Origin: Clostridia bacterium | GTDB lineage: Bacteria; Bacillota; Clostridia; Oscillospirales; Acutalibacteraceae | Reading direction: 5' to 3' | NCBI GenBank assembly: GCA_900766895.1 | Contig: CAAFXF010000053.1 | Coordinates: 1-24,680, forward strand | DNA length: 24,680 nt | Shown: positions 5,843 to 15,215 of the stretch, one piece after another | Numbering within the stretch: position 1 is the stretch's first letter | Layout: every line of letters begins with the position of its first letter | The notes under the pieces: generated by a model | Database searches by the model: none | What the model was told of the DNA's origin: nothing | The model's input: the letters and a program-made list of their open reading frames with translations, nothing else | Made by a program: the position numbers and the translations under genes

Positions 5843-8058
5843 TGAAAAGGATTGTTGCAACCGTTGCCGTTGACAACACATACTTTAGCCTTGATACAGA
5901 TTATAGCTATGCTGTTCCCGATGAGCTTTTGAACGATATTAGAATTGGCTCAAATGTTACGGTTCCGTTTGGAAAAGGTAATAAAAGCCGAGAGGGAATT
6001 GTTGTTGAGTTAAAGGAAGAGGACGCTTCAAAGCTTAAAAGTATTATATCCGTTAACTATACTGCGTTAAGCGAAGAAATGATTGGGCTTGCATTGTGGA
6101 TGAAAAGCAGATGCTTTTGCACAACCTATGATTGCCTAAAGCAAATGCTTCCGCGAAAATACTCAACATTAAAAGCAAAATCAGAGCGTATGGCAATGCT
6201 TTTAGTTGATGATGAGGATGTTATTTCCAATCTAACCAAAAAGCAAAGAATAGTTTGTGATTTGTTACTTGATATCGGCTGTGCAGGTGCAAATGAGATT
6301 TGCGAATTTTGCGGTGTAGGGATAGGAGTTCTGAAAAATCTTGAAAATAACGGTATCATTAAGCTGTACCAAAAGGAGATTTACAGAAATCCGTATAACA
6401 ATGTCTCTGTTATAAATAATGAAAGCATTACCTTGTCAAAGGAGCAGAAAATTGCATACGAGCAAAACAAAAAAATGCTTTGCTCGGGCGGATGCGGACT
6501 GCTGTTCGGTGTCACAGGAAGCGGTAAAACACAAATTTATCTTAAACTTATTGATGATGTAATCAATAACGGCAAGGATGTTATTGTTCTCGTTCCCGAA
6601 ATATCACTTACGCCTCAAACACTATCAATTTTCCATAAAAGATATGGCGACAAGGTTGCTGTTATACACAGCGGTCTTTCTTTAGGTGAACGCAATGACG
6701 AGTACAAACGTATTGATAACGGGCTTGCAAAAATTGTTGTAGGAACAAGATCGGCCGTTTTTGCACCGGTTCATAATCTTGGCTTGATTGTTATGGACGA
6801 GGAGCAGGAGCAAACATACAAATCCGAACGTACTCCTCGGTACAATGCAAAGGATGTTGCAAGATTTAGAGTTGCATATAATAAGGCATATTTTTTAATG
6901 ACCTCCGCAACCCCGTCGATTGAATCGTACAGCAATGCACTTAACGGAAAGTATCTGTTAACCACAGTAAATAACAGATACGGCAGTGCAAAGCTCCCAA
7001 AGGTTATAACGGTTGATATGAAGAAAGAAATGAAATTAGGCAATAAAAGTCCTATTTCATCAATTTTACTCGACCATTTGACACAAACTATTGATAACGG
7101 CAAGCAGGCAATATTATTGCTAAACCGCAGAGGTTATAATACATTTATAGCCTGCAACGAGTGCGGACATGTTATAACCTGCCCAAATTGCTCCATTTCA
7201 TTAACCTATCACAGCTATAACAATAGACTTGTTTGCCATTATTGCGGATATTCAAAGAGGCTTGATAACATTTGCCCAAGCTGCGGCAGTGACGCAGTCA
7301 GATACAGTGGCTTCGGAACTCAAAGAATTGAAGAGGAACTTCAGGCGTTATTACCAAATGCAAGGATTTTGCGAATGGATGCCGATACTACATCTGCAAA
7401 ATTTTCACACGAAAGATTGCTTGAGCAATTTGCCAACAAGGAATACGACATTTTAATAGGTACGCAAATGGTTGCAAAGGGGCTTGATTTTGACGATGTT
7501 ACGCTTGTCGGTGTTGTTAACGCAGACAATTCACTGTACGACCAAAACTATACCGCAAATGAAAAATCATTTGATTTAATTACGCAGGTTGTCGGTAGGG
7601 CAGGCAGACGTGATTTTGAGGGAACTGCAATTATTCAAACAATTAATCCTCAAAACGAGACCGTCGAATTTGCTTCTAATCAAGATTATATCGGCTTTTA
7701 TAACAACGAAATAATGATTAGACGGCTAATGATTTACCCTCCGTTCTGTGATATTTACTCAGTAACATTTACGGATATTAATGAAAATACAGCTGCTTTG
7801 TGTGCAAAGAGCTTTTTTGATAGGCTCGTAGAATTAAATTCAAATGATTATGCCGATATTAAGCTTGTTGTATTAGGTCCTACACCGGCAAAGATTTCAA
7901 AAATAAATAATACTTACAGATACAGATTGGCGATAAAGTGTAAAAATTCACAAAGAGTTCGTCAAATGCTAATAAATATTCTAAAGGATGTTAACAAAAA
8001 TAAGATATATTCAAGTGTAAGGATAAGCATTAGCTTAAATCCTCCCGATATATCATAA
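5842..8058 (+). CDS. priA: Primosomal replication restart helicase PriA
   Basis: A 3'-5' DNA helicase that recognises stalled forks and reloads the replisome. 738 residues, normal length. The order is an N-terminal 3'-DNA-binding domain (about 1-100), a Walker A GVTGSGKT at 223-230, DEEQ near 319, the eight-cysteine zinc module at about 433-480 (CNECGH, CPNC, CHYC, CPSCGS), then a helicase C domain with GTQMVAKGLDF and VGRAGR. The Walker B reads DEEQ rather than the more usual DEEH, a substitution I believe is common in Clostridia. The start codon overlaps the rpoZ stop by one base, so it depends on coupling; no separate ribosome site is clear. Confidence 0.96.
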   Translation: MKRIVATVAVDNTYFSLDTDYSYAVPDELLNDIRIGSNVTVPFGKGNKSREGIVVELKEEDASKLKSIISVNYTALSEEMIGLALWMKSRCFCTTYDCLKQMLPRKYSTLKAKSERMAMLLVDDEDVISNLTKKQRIVCDLLLDIGCAGANEICEFCGVGIGVLKNLENNGIIKLYQKEIYRNPYNNVSVINNESITLSKEQKIAYEQNKKMLCSGGCGLLFGVTGSGKTQIYLKLIDDVINNGKDVIVLVPEISLTPQTLSIFHKRYGDKVAVIHSGLSLGERNDEYKRIDNGLAKIVVGTRSAVFAPVHNLGLIVMDEEQEQTYKSERTPRYNAKDVARFRVAYNKAYFLMTSATPSIESYSNALNGKYLLTTVNNRYGSAKLPKVITVDMKKEMKLGNKSPISSILLDHLTQTIDNGKQAILLLNRRGYNTFIACNECGHVITCPNCSISLTYHSYNNRLVCHYCGYSKRLDNICPSCGSDAVRYSGFGTQRIEEELQALLPNARILRMDADTTSAKFSHERLLEQFANKEYDILIGTQMVAKGLDFDDVTLVGVVNADNSLYDQNYTANEKSFDLITQVVGRAGRRDFEGTAIIQTINPQNETVEFASNQDYIGFYNNEIMIRRLMIYPPFCDIYSVTFTDINENTAALCAKSFFDRLVELNSNDYADIKLVVLGPTPAKISKINNTYRYRLAIKCKNSQRVRQMLINILKDVNKNKIYSSVRISISLNPPDIS

Positions 8059-8071
8059 AGAGGAAAATATT

Positions 8072-8527
8072 ATGGCTTTAAGAAATGTTGTTAAAATGGG
8101 TGATCCCGTTTTATCAAAAAAGTGCAGGGTAGTGGAAAAATTTGATGAGAAGCTTTCCACATTAATAGATGATATGTTTGAAACAATGTACGCATCAAAC
8201 GGCGTCGGACTAGCCGCACCACAGGTCGGCTTGCTCAAAAGAGTTGTTGTAATGGACTGTGGCGACGAGCCCATTGAGCTTGTTAATCCTGAAATAACAA
8301 TGACAGAGGGTGAACAAACGGAATCAGAGGGTTGTCTTTCTGTTCCGGGTAAATACGGCGTGTGCAAGCGACCGGCAAAGGTACAGGTTAAGGCACAGGA
8401 CAGAACAGGCAAGTGGCATGTATATACCGGTGAGGAGCTTAAAGCAAGATGCTTTTGCCACGAAATTGATCACCTTGACGGAATTTTATTTGTATCAAAG
8501 GTTATAGGAAAGTTGGAAGAGCAATGA
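8072..8527 (+). CDS. def: Peptide deformylase
   Basis: Removes the N-formyl group from new proteins, a cytosolic metalloenzyme acting at the ribosome exit. 151 residues. All three signatures are present: GVGLAAPQVG, EGCLSVPG (metal Cys near residue 87) and HEIDHLDG (metal His 130 and 134, catalytic Glu 131). AGAGGA lies before the ATG. It overlaps fmt by four bases (ATGA), so the deformylase and the formyltransferase that makes its substrate are translationally coupled. Assignment is firm. Confidence 0.96.
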   Translation: MALRNVVKMGDPVLSKKCRVVEKFDEKLSTLIDDMFETMYASNGVGLAAPQVGLLKRVVVMDCGDEPIELVNPEITMTEGEQTESEGCLSVPGKYGVCKRPAKVQVKAQDRTGKWHVYTGEELKARCFCHEIDHLDGILFVSKVIGKLEEQ

Positions 8528-9453
8528 GAATTGTTTTTATGGGTACTCCTGATTTTGCAGTACCTTGCCTTGAAAAGCTAATTGCATCAGGTCACGAGGT
8601 TTGTGCAGTATTTACTCAGCCTGATAAGCCTGTCGGAAGAAAGCAGATTTTAACTCCTCCCGAGGTTAAAGCCTGTGCAATTAAGCACAACGTCCCTGTG
8701 TACCAGCCTGAAAAAATCAAAGGCTCAAATGCAGTTCAAATAATTAAGGAATATTCTCCCGATGTAATTATTGTCGTTGCATACGGCAAGATACTTCCAA
8801 AGGAGATTTTAACCTCTGCACCGTACGGATGCATAAACGTTCACGCGTCCCTTTTACCGCTTTACAGGGGTGCTGCACCAATTCAATGGGCAGTTCTTAA
8901 CGGAGATAAGGAAACAGGCGTTTCCATTATGCAAATGGATGAGGGGCTTGATACAGGCGATGTCCTTTATGTTGAAAAAACTCAAATAGGTGAAAACGAA
9001 ACAAGTGCAGACCTGTTTGACAGATTGTCGGTAATAGGTGCCGATGCATTAGTGAAAACTCTTGATATGATAAGTAACGGAGAGGTCACTGCAACCAAGC
9101 AACCAAATATCGAAGCTCAATATGCATCAATGATAAGTAAGGCTATGAGTCCTATTGATTGGAGCAAATCTGCTGATGAAATTCATAATCAAGTCAGAGG
9201 ACTTCAAACCTGGCCGGTTGCAGTGACAACGCTAAACGGCAGAAATCTTAAAATTCATAAAACCGTTCATACAACAATTACCTCTGATAAGCCAGGCTCT
9301 ATTGTTGATAATAACAACAGACTAATTGTATGCTGCGGTGATGGAAAATGTCTTGAAATTCTCGAATTGCAGTTAGACGGAAAAAAGCGTATGGATGTAA
9401 AATCATTTTTACAGGGAAATAACATAGAATTAGGTACTGTTTTGGGTGAATGA
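8524..9453 (+). CDS. fmt: Methionyl-tRNA formyltransferase
   Basis: Transfers a formyl group from 10-formyl-THF to Met-tRNAi, marking the initiator tRNA. 309 residues. The N-terminal Rossmann domain starts RIVFMGTPDFAVP. The catalytic segment INVHASLLPLYRGAAPI carries Asn 105 and His 107, and the catalytic Asp sits in the DTGDV stretch. The smaller C-terminal OB-type domain (about 205-309) binds tRNA. Its start overlaps the def stop. The length, motif order and def pairing leave little doubt. Confidence 0.96.
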   Translation: MRIVFMGTPDFAVPCLEKLIASGHEVCAVFTQPDKPVGRKQILTPPEVKACAIKHNVPVYQPEKIKGSNAVQIIKEYSPDVIIVVAYGKILPKEILTSAPYGCINVHASLLPLYRGAAPIQWAVLNGDKETGVSIMQMDEGLDTGDVLYVEKTQIGENETSADLFDRLSVIGADALVKTLDMISNGEVTATKQPNIEAQYASMISKAMSPIDWSKSADEIHNQVRGLQTWPVAVTTLNGRNLKIHKTVHTTITSDKPGSIVDNNNRLIVCCGDGKCLEILELQLDGKKRMDVKSFLQGNNIELGTVLGE

Positions 9454-9454
9454 T

Positions 9455-10150
9455 ATGGGATATTATCTTATGTATTATATGACAGGATTTATTATGATTC
9501 CTGTATTTATATTTGCACTTATATGTCAGGGCAGTGTAAAAAGAAATTTTAACAGATATTCTCAGGTTGTCAGTAGGTCGGGTATGACAGGTGCCGATGC
9601 CGCTTGGAGGCTTTTACAGCTCAACGGAATTAATGATGTAAAAATCAAAAGAGTTGCAGGAAGACTTACCGATTATTATGATCCGAGGACAAAGGAAATT
9701 TGTCTGAGTGAGGATGTATTTGATTCTCGCTCAATTGCCGCAATAGGTGTTGCATGTCACGAGGCAGGTCATGCGTGTCAGCACGCACAGGGCTATTTTC
9801 CTTTGAAAATAAGAAATCTCGTTATCCCTGCAACACGAATAGGCTCATCTCTCGGCATACCTCTGTGCTTAATCGGTATGCTTATCAGGTCTGAATCTGT
9901 TGCATATATCGGTATTATTATGTACTGCTTTGTTGCTTTGTTTCAGCTCATCACATTGCCGGTAGAATTTAACGCAAGTAAGCGTGCACTGCAAACAATA
10001 GAAGCAAACCACTTTTTGACAGAAACAGAATATTCTGGTGCAAAAAAGGTTCTTACAAGTGCCGCTTTAACATATGTTGCTGCGTTAGCCTCCGCTATTG
10101 CAACAATATTCAGATTGTTATTAGTGGTTAATAATGGAGGGAGACGTTGA
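9455..10150 (+). CDS. Membrane zinc metallopeptidase (YugP-like)
   Basis: A 231-residue membrane protein of the YugP/Zn-peptidase_2 family, with HEAGHACQHA as the zinc-binding HExxH (His 102 and 106). It has an N-terminal membrane helix (MTGFIMIPVFIFALIC), further hydrophobic segments after the motif (about 128-165), and a last helix near the C-terminus. The segment YYDPRTKEICLSEDVF before the zinc site is typical. The physiological substrate is unknown in the family. I chose the ATG at 9455 with GGGTG 6 bases upstream; a GTG at 9446 is the alternative. The gene is commonly found between fmt and rsmB in Clostridia. Confidence 0.88.
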   Translation: MGYYLMYYMTGFIMIPVFIFALICQGSVKRNFNRYSQVVSRSGMTGADAAWRLLQLNGINDVKIKRVAGRLTDYYDPRTKEICLSEDVFDSRSIAAIGVACHEAGHACQHAQGYFPLKIRNLVIPATRIGSSLGIPLCLIGMLIRSESVAYIGIIMYCFVALFQLITLPVEFNASKRALQTIEANHFLTETEYSGAKKVLTSAALTYVAALASAIATIFRLLLVVNNGGRR

Positions 10151-11385
10151 AAAACGCACGACTTTCGGCATTTGATATGCTTTATGACATAATATACGGT
10201 GGCGCATATTCAAACATTGTTCTTGAAAAGGGGATAAAAACTGTTGAATCAAAGGACAAAGCCTTTGCATCAAGACTTGTGTACGGAGTTGTTGAACGCA
10301 GGCTTTCGCTTGATTATGCTATTAATAAGTTCCTGAATGGCAAAACAAAACCAAAGGTAAAAATACTTTTGTACATCGGAGCTTATCAGGTGTTATATAT
10401 GGATAAAATTCCCGACGCCGTTGCTGTGTTTGAAACCGTAAGCCTTTGTGATAATATAGGGTTGTCATATTACAAAAAGCTAATCAATGCTGTTTTACAT
10501 AGGATAATTGATTACAAAACCGAATTTGATAGCATTGATGATTTAAGTATAAAGTATTCCTGTCCACAGCATTTGATAAATATGTGGACAAAGATGTATG
10601 GCAGGGATAATGTTGCTGATATTCTTGAGTCAATCAATAACAGACCTCCCGTATTTGCCATACCAAACAGTAAATATGTTGATGCAGAGGAATTGCATTA
10701 TGAGCTTCTTTCTGCCGAAATAGATTGTGAAATATTTAATGACGTTGTAAAAATCAATTCTTCATTTGATTTATCGGAACTAAAGGCCTTTAACGACGGA
10801 TTGTTTTACATAGAGGATTACAGCTCGTATTCCTGTGCGAATGCTCTTGGTGCAAAATTCGATGATGTAGTTCTTGATTTGTGTTCTGCACCGGGCGGCA
10901 AAGCTTTTACGATAGCCCAATCAGGTGCTACTGTTTATGCTTATGATATTTATGAGCACAGAGTAGAGCTTATTAAAAAGTCTGCACAAAGATTAGATCT
11001 TAGCAATATTATTACCGGCATAAATGATGCGTTAATTTATAACGCAAACATTCCTGTTGCCGACAAAATTATTTGTGATGTTCCGTGCAGTGGCTTCGGT
11101 ATAATTAGACGAAAGCCGGAAATTCGTTATAAAAATCTTGATGATATTAAGGAATTACCACAAATTCAGTATAACATCTTATCAACATCGTCAAAATATT
11201 TGAAATCGGGAGGAGTCATTATTTACTCCACCTGCACACTTAACAAAAAAGAAAACGAACAGGTTGTTGATCGTTTTTTGAAGGATAACAAGAATTTTTC
11301 TCTTGTTAAAAGCAAAACTGTTTTTCCGACAAAAAACGGCGGAGACGGATTTTTTTATACAATACTTAAAAAGACAAATGACTGA
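10147..11385 (+). CDS. rsmB: 16S rRNA m5C967 methyltransferase RsmB
   Basis: Methylates C967 (E. coli numbering) of 16S rRNA with SAM. 412 residues. An N-terminal NusB-like RNA-binding domain (about 1-135) is followed by a Rossmann methyltransferase domain. LCSAPGGKAF is the SAM-binding motif, DVPCSGFG carries one active-site Cys, and YSTCTL carries the catalytic Cys. The start is TTG at 10147, overlapping the stop of the preceding gene by four bases, with GGAGGGAG just upstream. The non-ATG start may hold its level below its neighbours (inference). Assignment is firm. Confidence 0.94.
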   Translation: MKNARLSAFDMLYDIIYGGAYSNIVLEKGIKTVESKDKAFASRLVYGVVERRLSLDYAINKFLNGKTKPKVKILLYIGAYQVLYMDKIPDAVAVFETVSLCDNIGLSYYKKLINAVLHRIIDYKTEFDSIDDLSIKYSCPQHLINMWTKMYGRDNVADILESINNRPPVFAIPNSKYVDAEELHYELLSAEIDCEIFNDVVKINSSFDLSELKAFNDGLFYIEDYSSYSCANALGAKFDDVVLDLCSAPGGKAFTIAQSGATVYAYDIYEHRVELIKKSAQRLDLSNIITGINDALIYNANIPVADKIICDVPCSGFGIIRRKPEIRYKNLDDIKELPQIQYNILSTSSKYLKSGGVIIYSTCTLNKKENEQVVDRFLKDNKNFSLVKSKTVFPTKNGGDGFFYTILKKTND

Positions 11386-12427
11386 TATTAAATCTTTATC
11401 ATACGAAGAACTTAATAATGCCGTACAGTCACTTGGTTTACCAAGGTTCAGAGCCGGACAAATCTATTCTTGGCTTCATCAAAAGGGTGTACAAGGCTTT
11501 GATGAAATGACTAATCTTTCAAAGGATTTGCGTTTAAGTCTTTGTGAGGAATACTTTATTCCTACGGTAAAAATTGAGGATAAGTATACATCAAAAATTG
11601 ATGATACGGTTAAATATTTATTTAAGCTTTATGACGGTGAATATATTGAATCTGTTGTGATGAAATATAAATACGGATATACGATTTGTATTTCATCACA
11701 GGTCGGCTGTAAAATGGGCTGTAAATTTTGTGCTTCCACACTGGCAGGCTTTAAGCGTAACCTTATGCCGAGTGAAATGGAATCTCAAATACATATTGCT
11801 CAAAGGGATTTAGGTATAAGAATTTCGCATATTGTTTTAATGGGTATAGGCGAGCCTCTTGACAATTACGATAATGTTATAAAATTTATTCGAACAGTTA
11901 ACAATGACAATGGACTGAATATTTCCATGCGGGATATAACACTGTCAACCTGCGGAATAGTACCTAAAATTTTTGACTTAATAGATGAAAATATACCTAT
12001 TACACTAACGCTTTCGCTTCACGCACCAAATGATGAAATAAGAAGCAAAACAATGCCGGTTAATGATAAATGGTGTGTTGATGAGGCAATAGGTGCCTGC
12101 AAGGAATATGCAAAGAAAACAGGCAGAAGGGTGTCGTTTGAATACACATTGATAAACGGTGTAAACGACAGTGAAGAAAATGCAAAGGAATTGGCAGGCA
12201 GGCTTAAGGGTATGCTTTGCCATGTAAACCTTATTCCCGTAAACGATGTAAAGGAACGGGGTAATGTAAGGTCGACAGACAAATCTATTAAAAGATTTTG
12301 TGACACCTTATGTAAATTGGGAATTAATGCTACAATAAGAAGAACTCTTGGTTCTGATATTAATGCCTCCTGCGGTCAGCTAAGACGCAGGAAGAATGAG
12401 GGTGATGCCAATGAAAATTGTTGCTAA
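11378..12427 (+). CDS. rlmN: Dual-specificity rRNA/tRNA m2A methyltransferase RlmN
   Basis: A radical-SAM enzyme that makes 2-methyladenosine at A2503 of 23S rRNA and A37 of some tRNAs. 349 residues. The radical-SAM cluster motif is CKMGCKFC (CxxxCxxC), preceded by SSQVG. GIGEPLDNYDN is the GGE-type SAM motif, and SACGQL-like NASCGQLRR near the end carries the C-terminal methyl-transfer Cys. The start at 11378 overlaps the rsmB stop (ATGACTGA). The upstream extension of the frame to 11303 lies within rsmB and is unlikely. Context with rsmB groups two rRNA modification enzymes. Confidence 0.95.
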   Translation: MTDIKSLSYEELNNAVQSLGLPRFRAGQIYSWLHQKGVQGFDEMTNLSKDLRLSLCEEYFIPTVKIEDKYTSKIDDTVKYLFKLYDGEYIESVVMKYKYGYTICISSQVGCKMGCKFCASTLAGFKRNLMPSEMESQIHIAQRDLGIRISHIVLMGIGEPLDNYDNVIKFIRTVNNDNGLNISMRDITLSTCGIVPKIFDLIDENIPITLTLSLHAPNDEIRSKTMPVNDKWCVDEAIGACKEYAKKTGRRVSFEYTLINGVNDSEENAKELAGRLKGMLCHVNLIPVNDVKERGNVRSTDKSIKRFCDTLCKLGINATIRRTLGSDINASCGQLRRRKNEGDANENCC

Positions 12428-13139
12428 AACCGATAAAGGTTTGGTTAGAGAAAATAACCAGGACGCATATGCAGTAGGTGAGCTTCCGGGAGAGGTTGCA
12501 TGGGCTGTTGTATGCGACGGAATGGGCGGTGCCGCCGGCGGAAATATTGCATCGGCACTCGCCGTAAAGGTTATCAGTGAAAAAATCACATCCGCTTATA
12601 ACGAAAGAATGAGAGATGCATCAATTAAAAATCTTCTTGATTCGGCTATTGCTGCCGCAAACATCGAGGTTTACGATTTGGCATATTCCCGTTCTGACCT
12701 TAACGGTATGGGCACAACCGTTGTTGCTGTTATTGTAAGGGATAATGTTGCATATATTGCGCACGTAGGCGACAGCAGAGCCTATCTTGTAAGCAAGGAT
12801 GATGTTAAACAAATAACTGTTGACCACAGCCTTGTACAAAATCTCGTTGATAGGGGAGAAATTACACCCGAAGAGGCTGAAAGGCACCCTAAAAAGAATT
12901 TAATCACTCGAGCCTTGGGGGTTGATAAAAGAATTGACGTTGACTTTTCCGAGGTTGACTTGTACGAAAACGAAACCTTAATTCTTTGTACAGACGGATT
13001 AAGTAATTGTGTAAACAACAGGGAAATATCAGAGGACATTAAGGACGGTCAGTACTACGCTTTTGCCGACAGATTGGTAAAACGAGCTAACAAAAACGGC
13101 GGAAATGATAACATAACAGTTGTTGCTATTGCTATATAA
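12411..13139 (+). CDS. prpC: PP2C-type Ser/Thr phosphatase (PrpC/Stp)
   Basis: A metal-dependent PPM phosphatase of 242 residues that reverses phosphorylation by the kinase encoded next. Motifs run in family order: KTDKGLVRENNQDA with the metal-binding Asp, CDGMGG, GMGTT, HVGDSRAY, DHSLV, LCTDGL and the terminal GGNDNITV. The start at 12411 has GAGGGTG 6 bases upstream and lies inside the end of rlmN; upstream ATGs at 12396 and 12405 are less well placed. There is no membrane segment, so it acts in the cytosol. Its pairing with a PASTA kinase is the standard prpC-prkC arrangement. Confidence 0.94.
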   Translation: MKIVAKTDKGLVRENNQDAYAVGELPGEVAWAVVCDGMGGAAGGNIASALAVKVISEKITSAYNERMRDASIKNLLDSAIAAANIEVYDLAYSRSDLNGMGTTVVAVIVRDNVAYIAHVGDSRAYLVSKDDVKQITVDHSLVQNLVDRGEITPEEAERHPKKNLITRALGVDKRIDVDFSEVDLYENETLILCTDGLSNCVNNREISEDIKDGQYYAFADRLVKRANKNGGNDNITVVAIAI

Positions 13140-13157
13140 ATGGGTTTAGGAGAAATT

Positions 13158-15164
13158 ATGGATAATTATGTAGGAAAAAGATTAGACGGCAGATATGAGA
13201 TTCAGGAGATTATCGGCGTTGGGGGTATGTCTGTTGTCTATAAGGCTTATGATAATATTGACGATAGAATTGTTGCCGTAAAAATTCTAAAGGAGGAATT
13301 CCTTAATAACGAGGATTTCAAGCGTAGATTTAAGAACGAATCGAAGGCTATCGCACTTTTATCTCATGAAAATATTGTAAAGGTATACGATGTAAACTTT
13401 GGCGAAAAGCTTCAATATATCGTAATGGAATATATTGACGGTATCACCCTTAAGGAGTTCATTAATAAGCAGGGTTCAATTACATGGAACGATGCCTTGT
13501 TCTTTATGACTCAAATCCTTAAGGCTGTTCAGCATGCTCACGATAAGGGCATTGTACACCGTGATATTAAACCTCAAAACATTATTCTTTTGCCAAACGG
13601 TAATCTAAAGGTTACAGATTTTGGCATTGCAAGGTTTTCTCGTTCAGATACAAAAACCCTCACCGAGCAGGCAATCGGCTCCGTTCATTACATTTCTCCG
13701 GAGCAGGCAAAGGGTGAGTATACAGACGAAAAGGCAGATATTTACTCAATCGGTGTTGTTTTGTACGAAATGCTTTCGGGCAAGGTACCGTTTGAGGCAG
13801 ACAGTGCTGTATCCGTTGCGTTGATGCAGGTAAACAAAAATGCAGAGGATTTACGCTCTGCAAATCCCGATATTCCGTACGGACTTGAGCAAATTTGCTT
13901 CCACGCAATGCAAAAGAATCCTGCCGACAGATATCAGTCTGCTACCGAAATGCTTTTGGATTTGGAGGAAATAATAAAAGACCCTTCAAAAACCTTTAAT
14001 TACATCAACAATTCCGCTTCTAATGAGAAAATAAACGAAATAGAGCCTATTACAGATAATGATGAAGAATACTACGATGAGGAAGAATACGAAGACCTGT
14101 CAAGAAAAAGAAAAATTGCTTTTGCAGTTGTTTCGGGTATAGTTGTTCTTATTGCCACAATCGTTGCTATCATTATGATGTTTACATCGGGCTTTAATAC
14201 AAAAACTCAAAAGCTTCAAAACTTTGTGGGCTTTTCATATGATCAGCTTCAGGACAACGAATCATACGATTACGAATTTGTTGCTGAATATGAAAAATCC
14301 GACCAGTATGATCCCGGCACAGTAATTAGACAATCACCTGAGGCAGGCGCAAAGGTTATGGAGGGCTCAAAGGTTACTCTTGTTGTTGCATCCTCGGATA
14401 AAGATATTACTATGCCAAATGTATACGGCTTATCACTTGAGCTTGCACAGCAAACATTACAGCTTGAGGGATTGCAAAGCTTCAAAACAATGAATATAGC
14501 AAGTGAAAATGTTGAGGAAGGCAAGGTTATTTACACAGACCCAAAGGCTGCAAGCATTGTTTCTGCAGAACAGGAAATCACAATTTATGTATCATCAGGA
14601 CCTTCAACAACAGTTATTGAAACAATTACAGTGCCTGATGTATTGGGCTTGTCACAAAGCGGTGCAAGAGCCTTCCTTGAAAAGTACGGATTTACAAACA
14701 TTTCGTTTGTAACACAGGACGATGCAATTAAAAAGGGAGTTGCTATTTCGCAAAGTCCTGCCGCAGGCTCTCAGGCAAAGGCTAACGATTCAATTAAGGT
14801 AATCATTAGCTCAGGAGTAACTACTACTGCAGTTCAATCCGTAAAATATTCACTTAGCATTGTTCTTCCTGTTGTACTAAATGACGACGGAACATACGCA
14901 ACTGATACAATGGTCGTTAAGGTTGGAAACGATACCTACTCAAGCAGAAGAATAACTCTTGACGGCAGTTCAATTCCTGTTGATGTCACAACAGATTTTG
15001 ATAAAACTCAAAATATAAAGGTATCATTAAAAACAACCGGTGTTACCGAAACAAAAACAGTAGACGGTAAAAAATCAAAGAATATTTCTATTGATTTTTC
15101 ATCAGCTTCTAACTATCCGTCGGCATCTACAACTCAGCCTGAATCGACTCAGCCTAATAATTAA
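13158..15164 (+). CDS. prkC: PASTA-domain Ser/Thr protein kinase (PrkC/PknB type)
   Basis: A membrane sensor kinase of 668 residues, thought in this family to bind peptidoglycan fragments and to influence growth, cell wall and spore germination. The cytosolic kinase domain (about 10-270) shows the glycine loop GVGGMSVVY, VAVKIL, HRDIKPQN (Asp about 136), DFG (about 154) and SPEQA. A very acidic juxtamembrane stretch precedes one membrane helix (about 320-341). Outside are three PASTA repeats (about 351-415, 418-483, 491-555), then about 110 residues with a beta-rich look and a Ser/Thr/Gln-rich end that I cannot assign. AGGAG lies 5 bases before the ATG at 13158; an ATG at 13140 abuts the prpC stop and is less likely. 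Confidence 0.95.
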   Translation: MDNYVGKRLDGRYEIQEIIGVGGMSVVYKAYDNIDDRIVAVKILKEEFLNNEDFKRRFKNESKAIALLSHENIVKVYDVNFGEKLQYIVMEYIDGITLKEFINKQGSITWNDALFFMTQILKAVQHAHDKGIVHRDIKPQNIILLPNGNLKVTDFGIARFSRSDTKTLTEQAIGSVHYISPEQAKGEYTDEKADIYSIGVVLYEMLSGKVPFEADSAVSVALMQVNKNAEDLRSANPDIPYGLEQICFHAMQKNPADRYQSATEMLLDLEEIIKDPSKTFNYINNSASNEKINEIEPITDNDEEYYDEEEYEDLSRKRKIAFAVVSGIVVLIATIVAIIMMFTSGFNTKTQKLQNFVGFSYDQLQDNESYDYEFVAEYEKSDQYDPGTVIRQSPEAGAKVMEGSKVTLVVASSDKDITMPNVYGLSLELAQQTLQLEGLQSFKTMNIASENVEEGKVIYTDPKAASIVSAEQEITIYVSSGPSTTVIETITVPDVLGLSQSGARAFLEKYGFTNISFVTQDDAIKKGVAISQSPAAGSQAKANDSIKVIISSGVTTTAVQSVKYSLSIVLPVVLNDDGTYATDTMVVKVGNDTYSSRRITLDGSSIPVDVTTDFDKTQNIKVSLKTTGVTETKTVDGKKSKNISIDFSSASNYPSASTTQPESTQPNN

Positions 15165-15172
15165 CATAATAC

Positions 15173-15195
15173 CAACGGCGAATTTCTCGCCGTTG
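15173..15195 (+). terminator. Hairpin between kinase gene and rsgA (weak or partial terminator)
   Basis: CAACGGCGA (15173-15181) pairs perfectly with TCGCCGTTG (15187-15195), loop ATTTC. It is followed by ATGTTATTT rather than a clean T run, so it may only attenuate read-through or protect mRNA ends. rsgA has no obvious promoter of its own, which implies read-through. Confidence 0.5.
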
Positions 15196-15215
15196 ATGTT
15201 ATTTGAAAGGATTCT

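Noticed and set aside
6796..6807. PriA Walker B reading DEEQ rather than DEEH as a possible inactivation
   Set aside because: All other helicase and zinc motifs are intact, and I believe Gln here is common in clostridial PriA.
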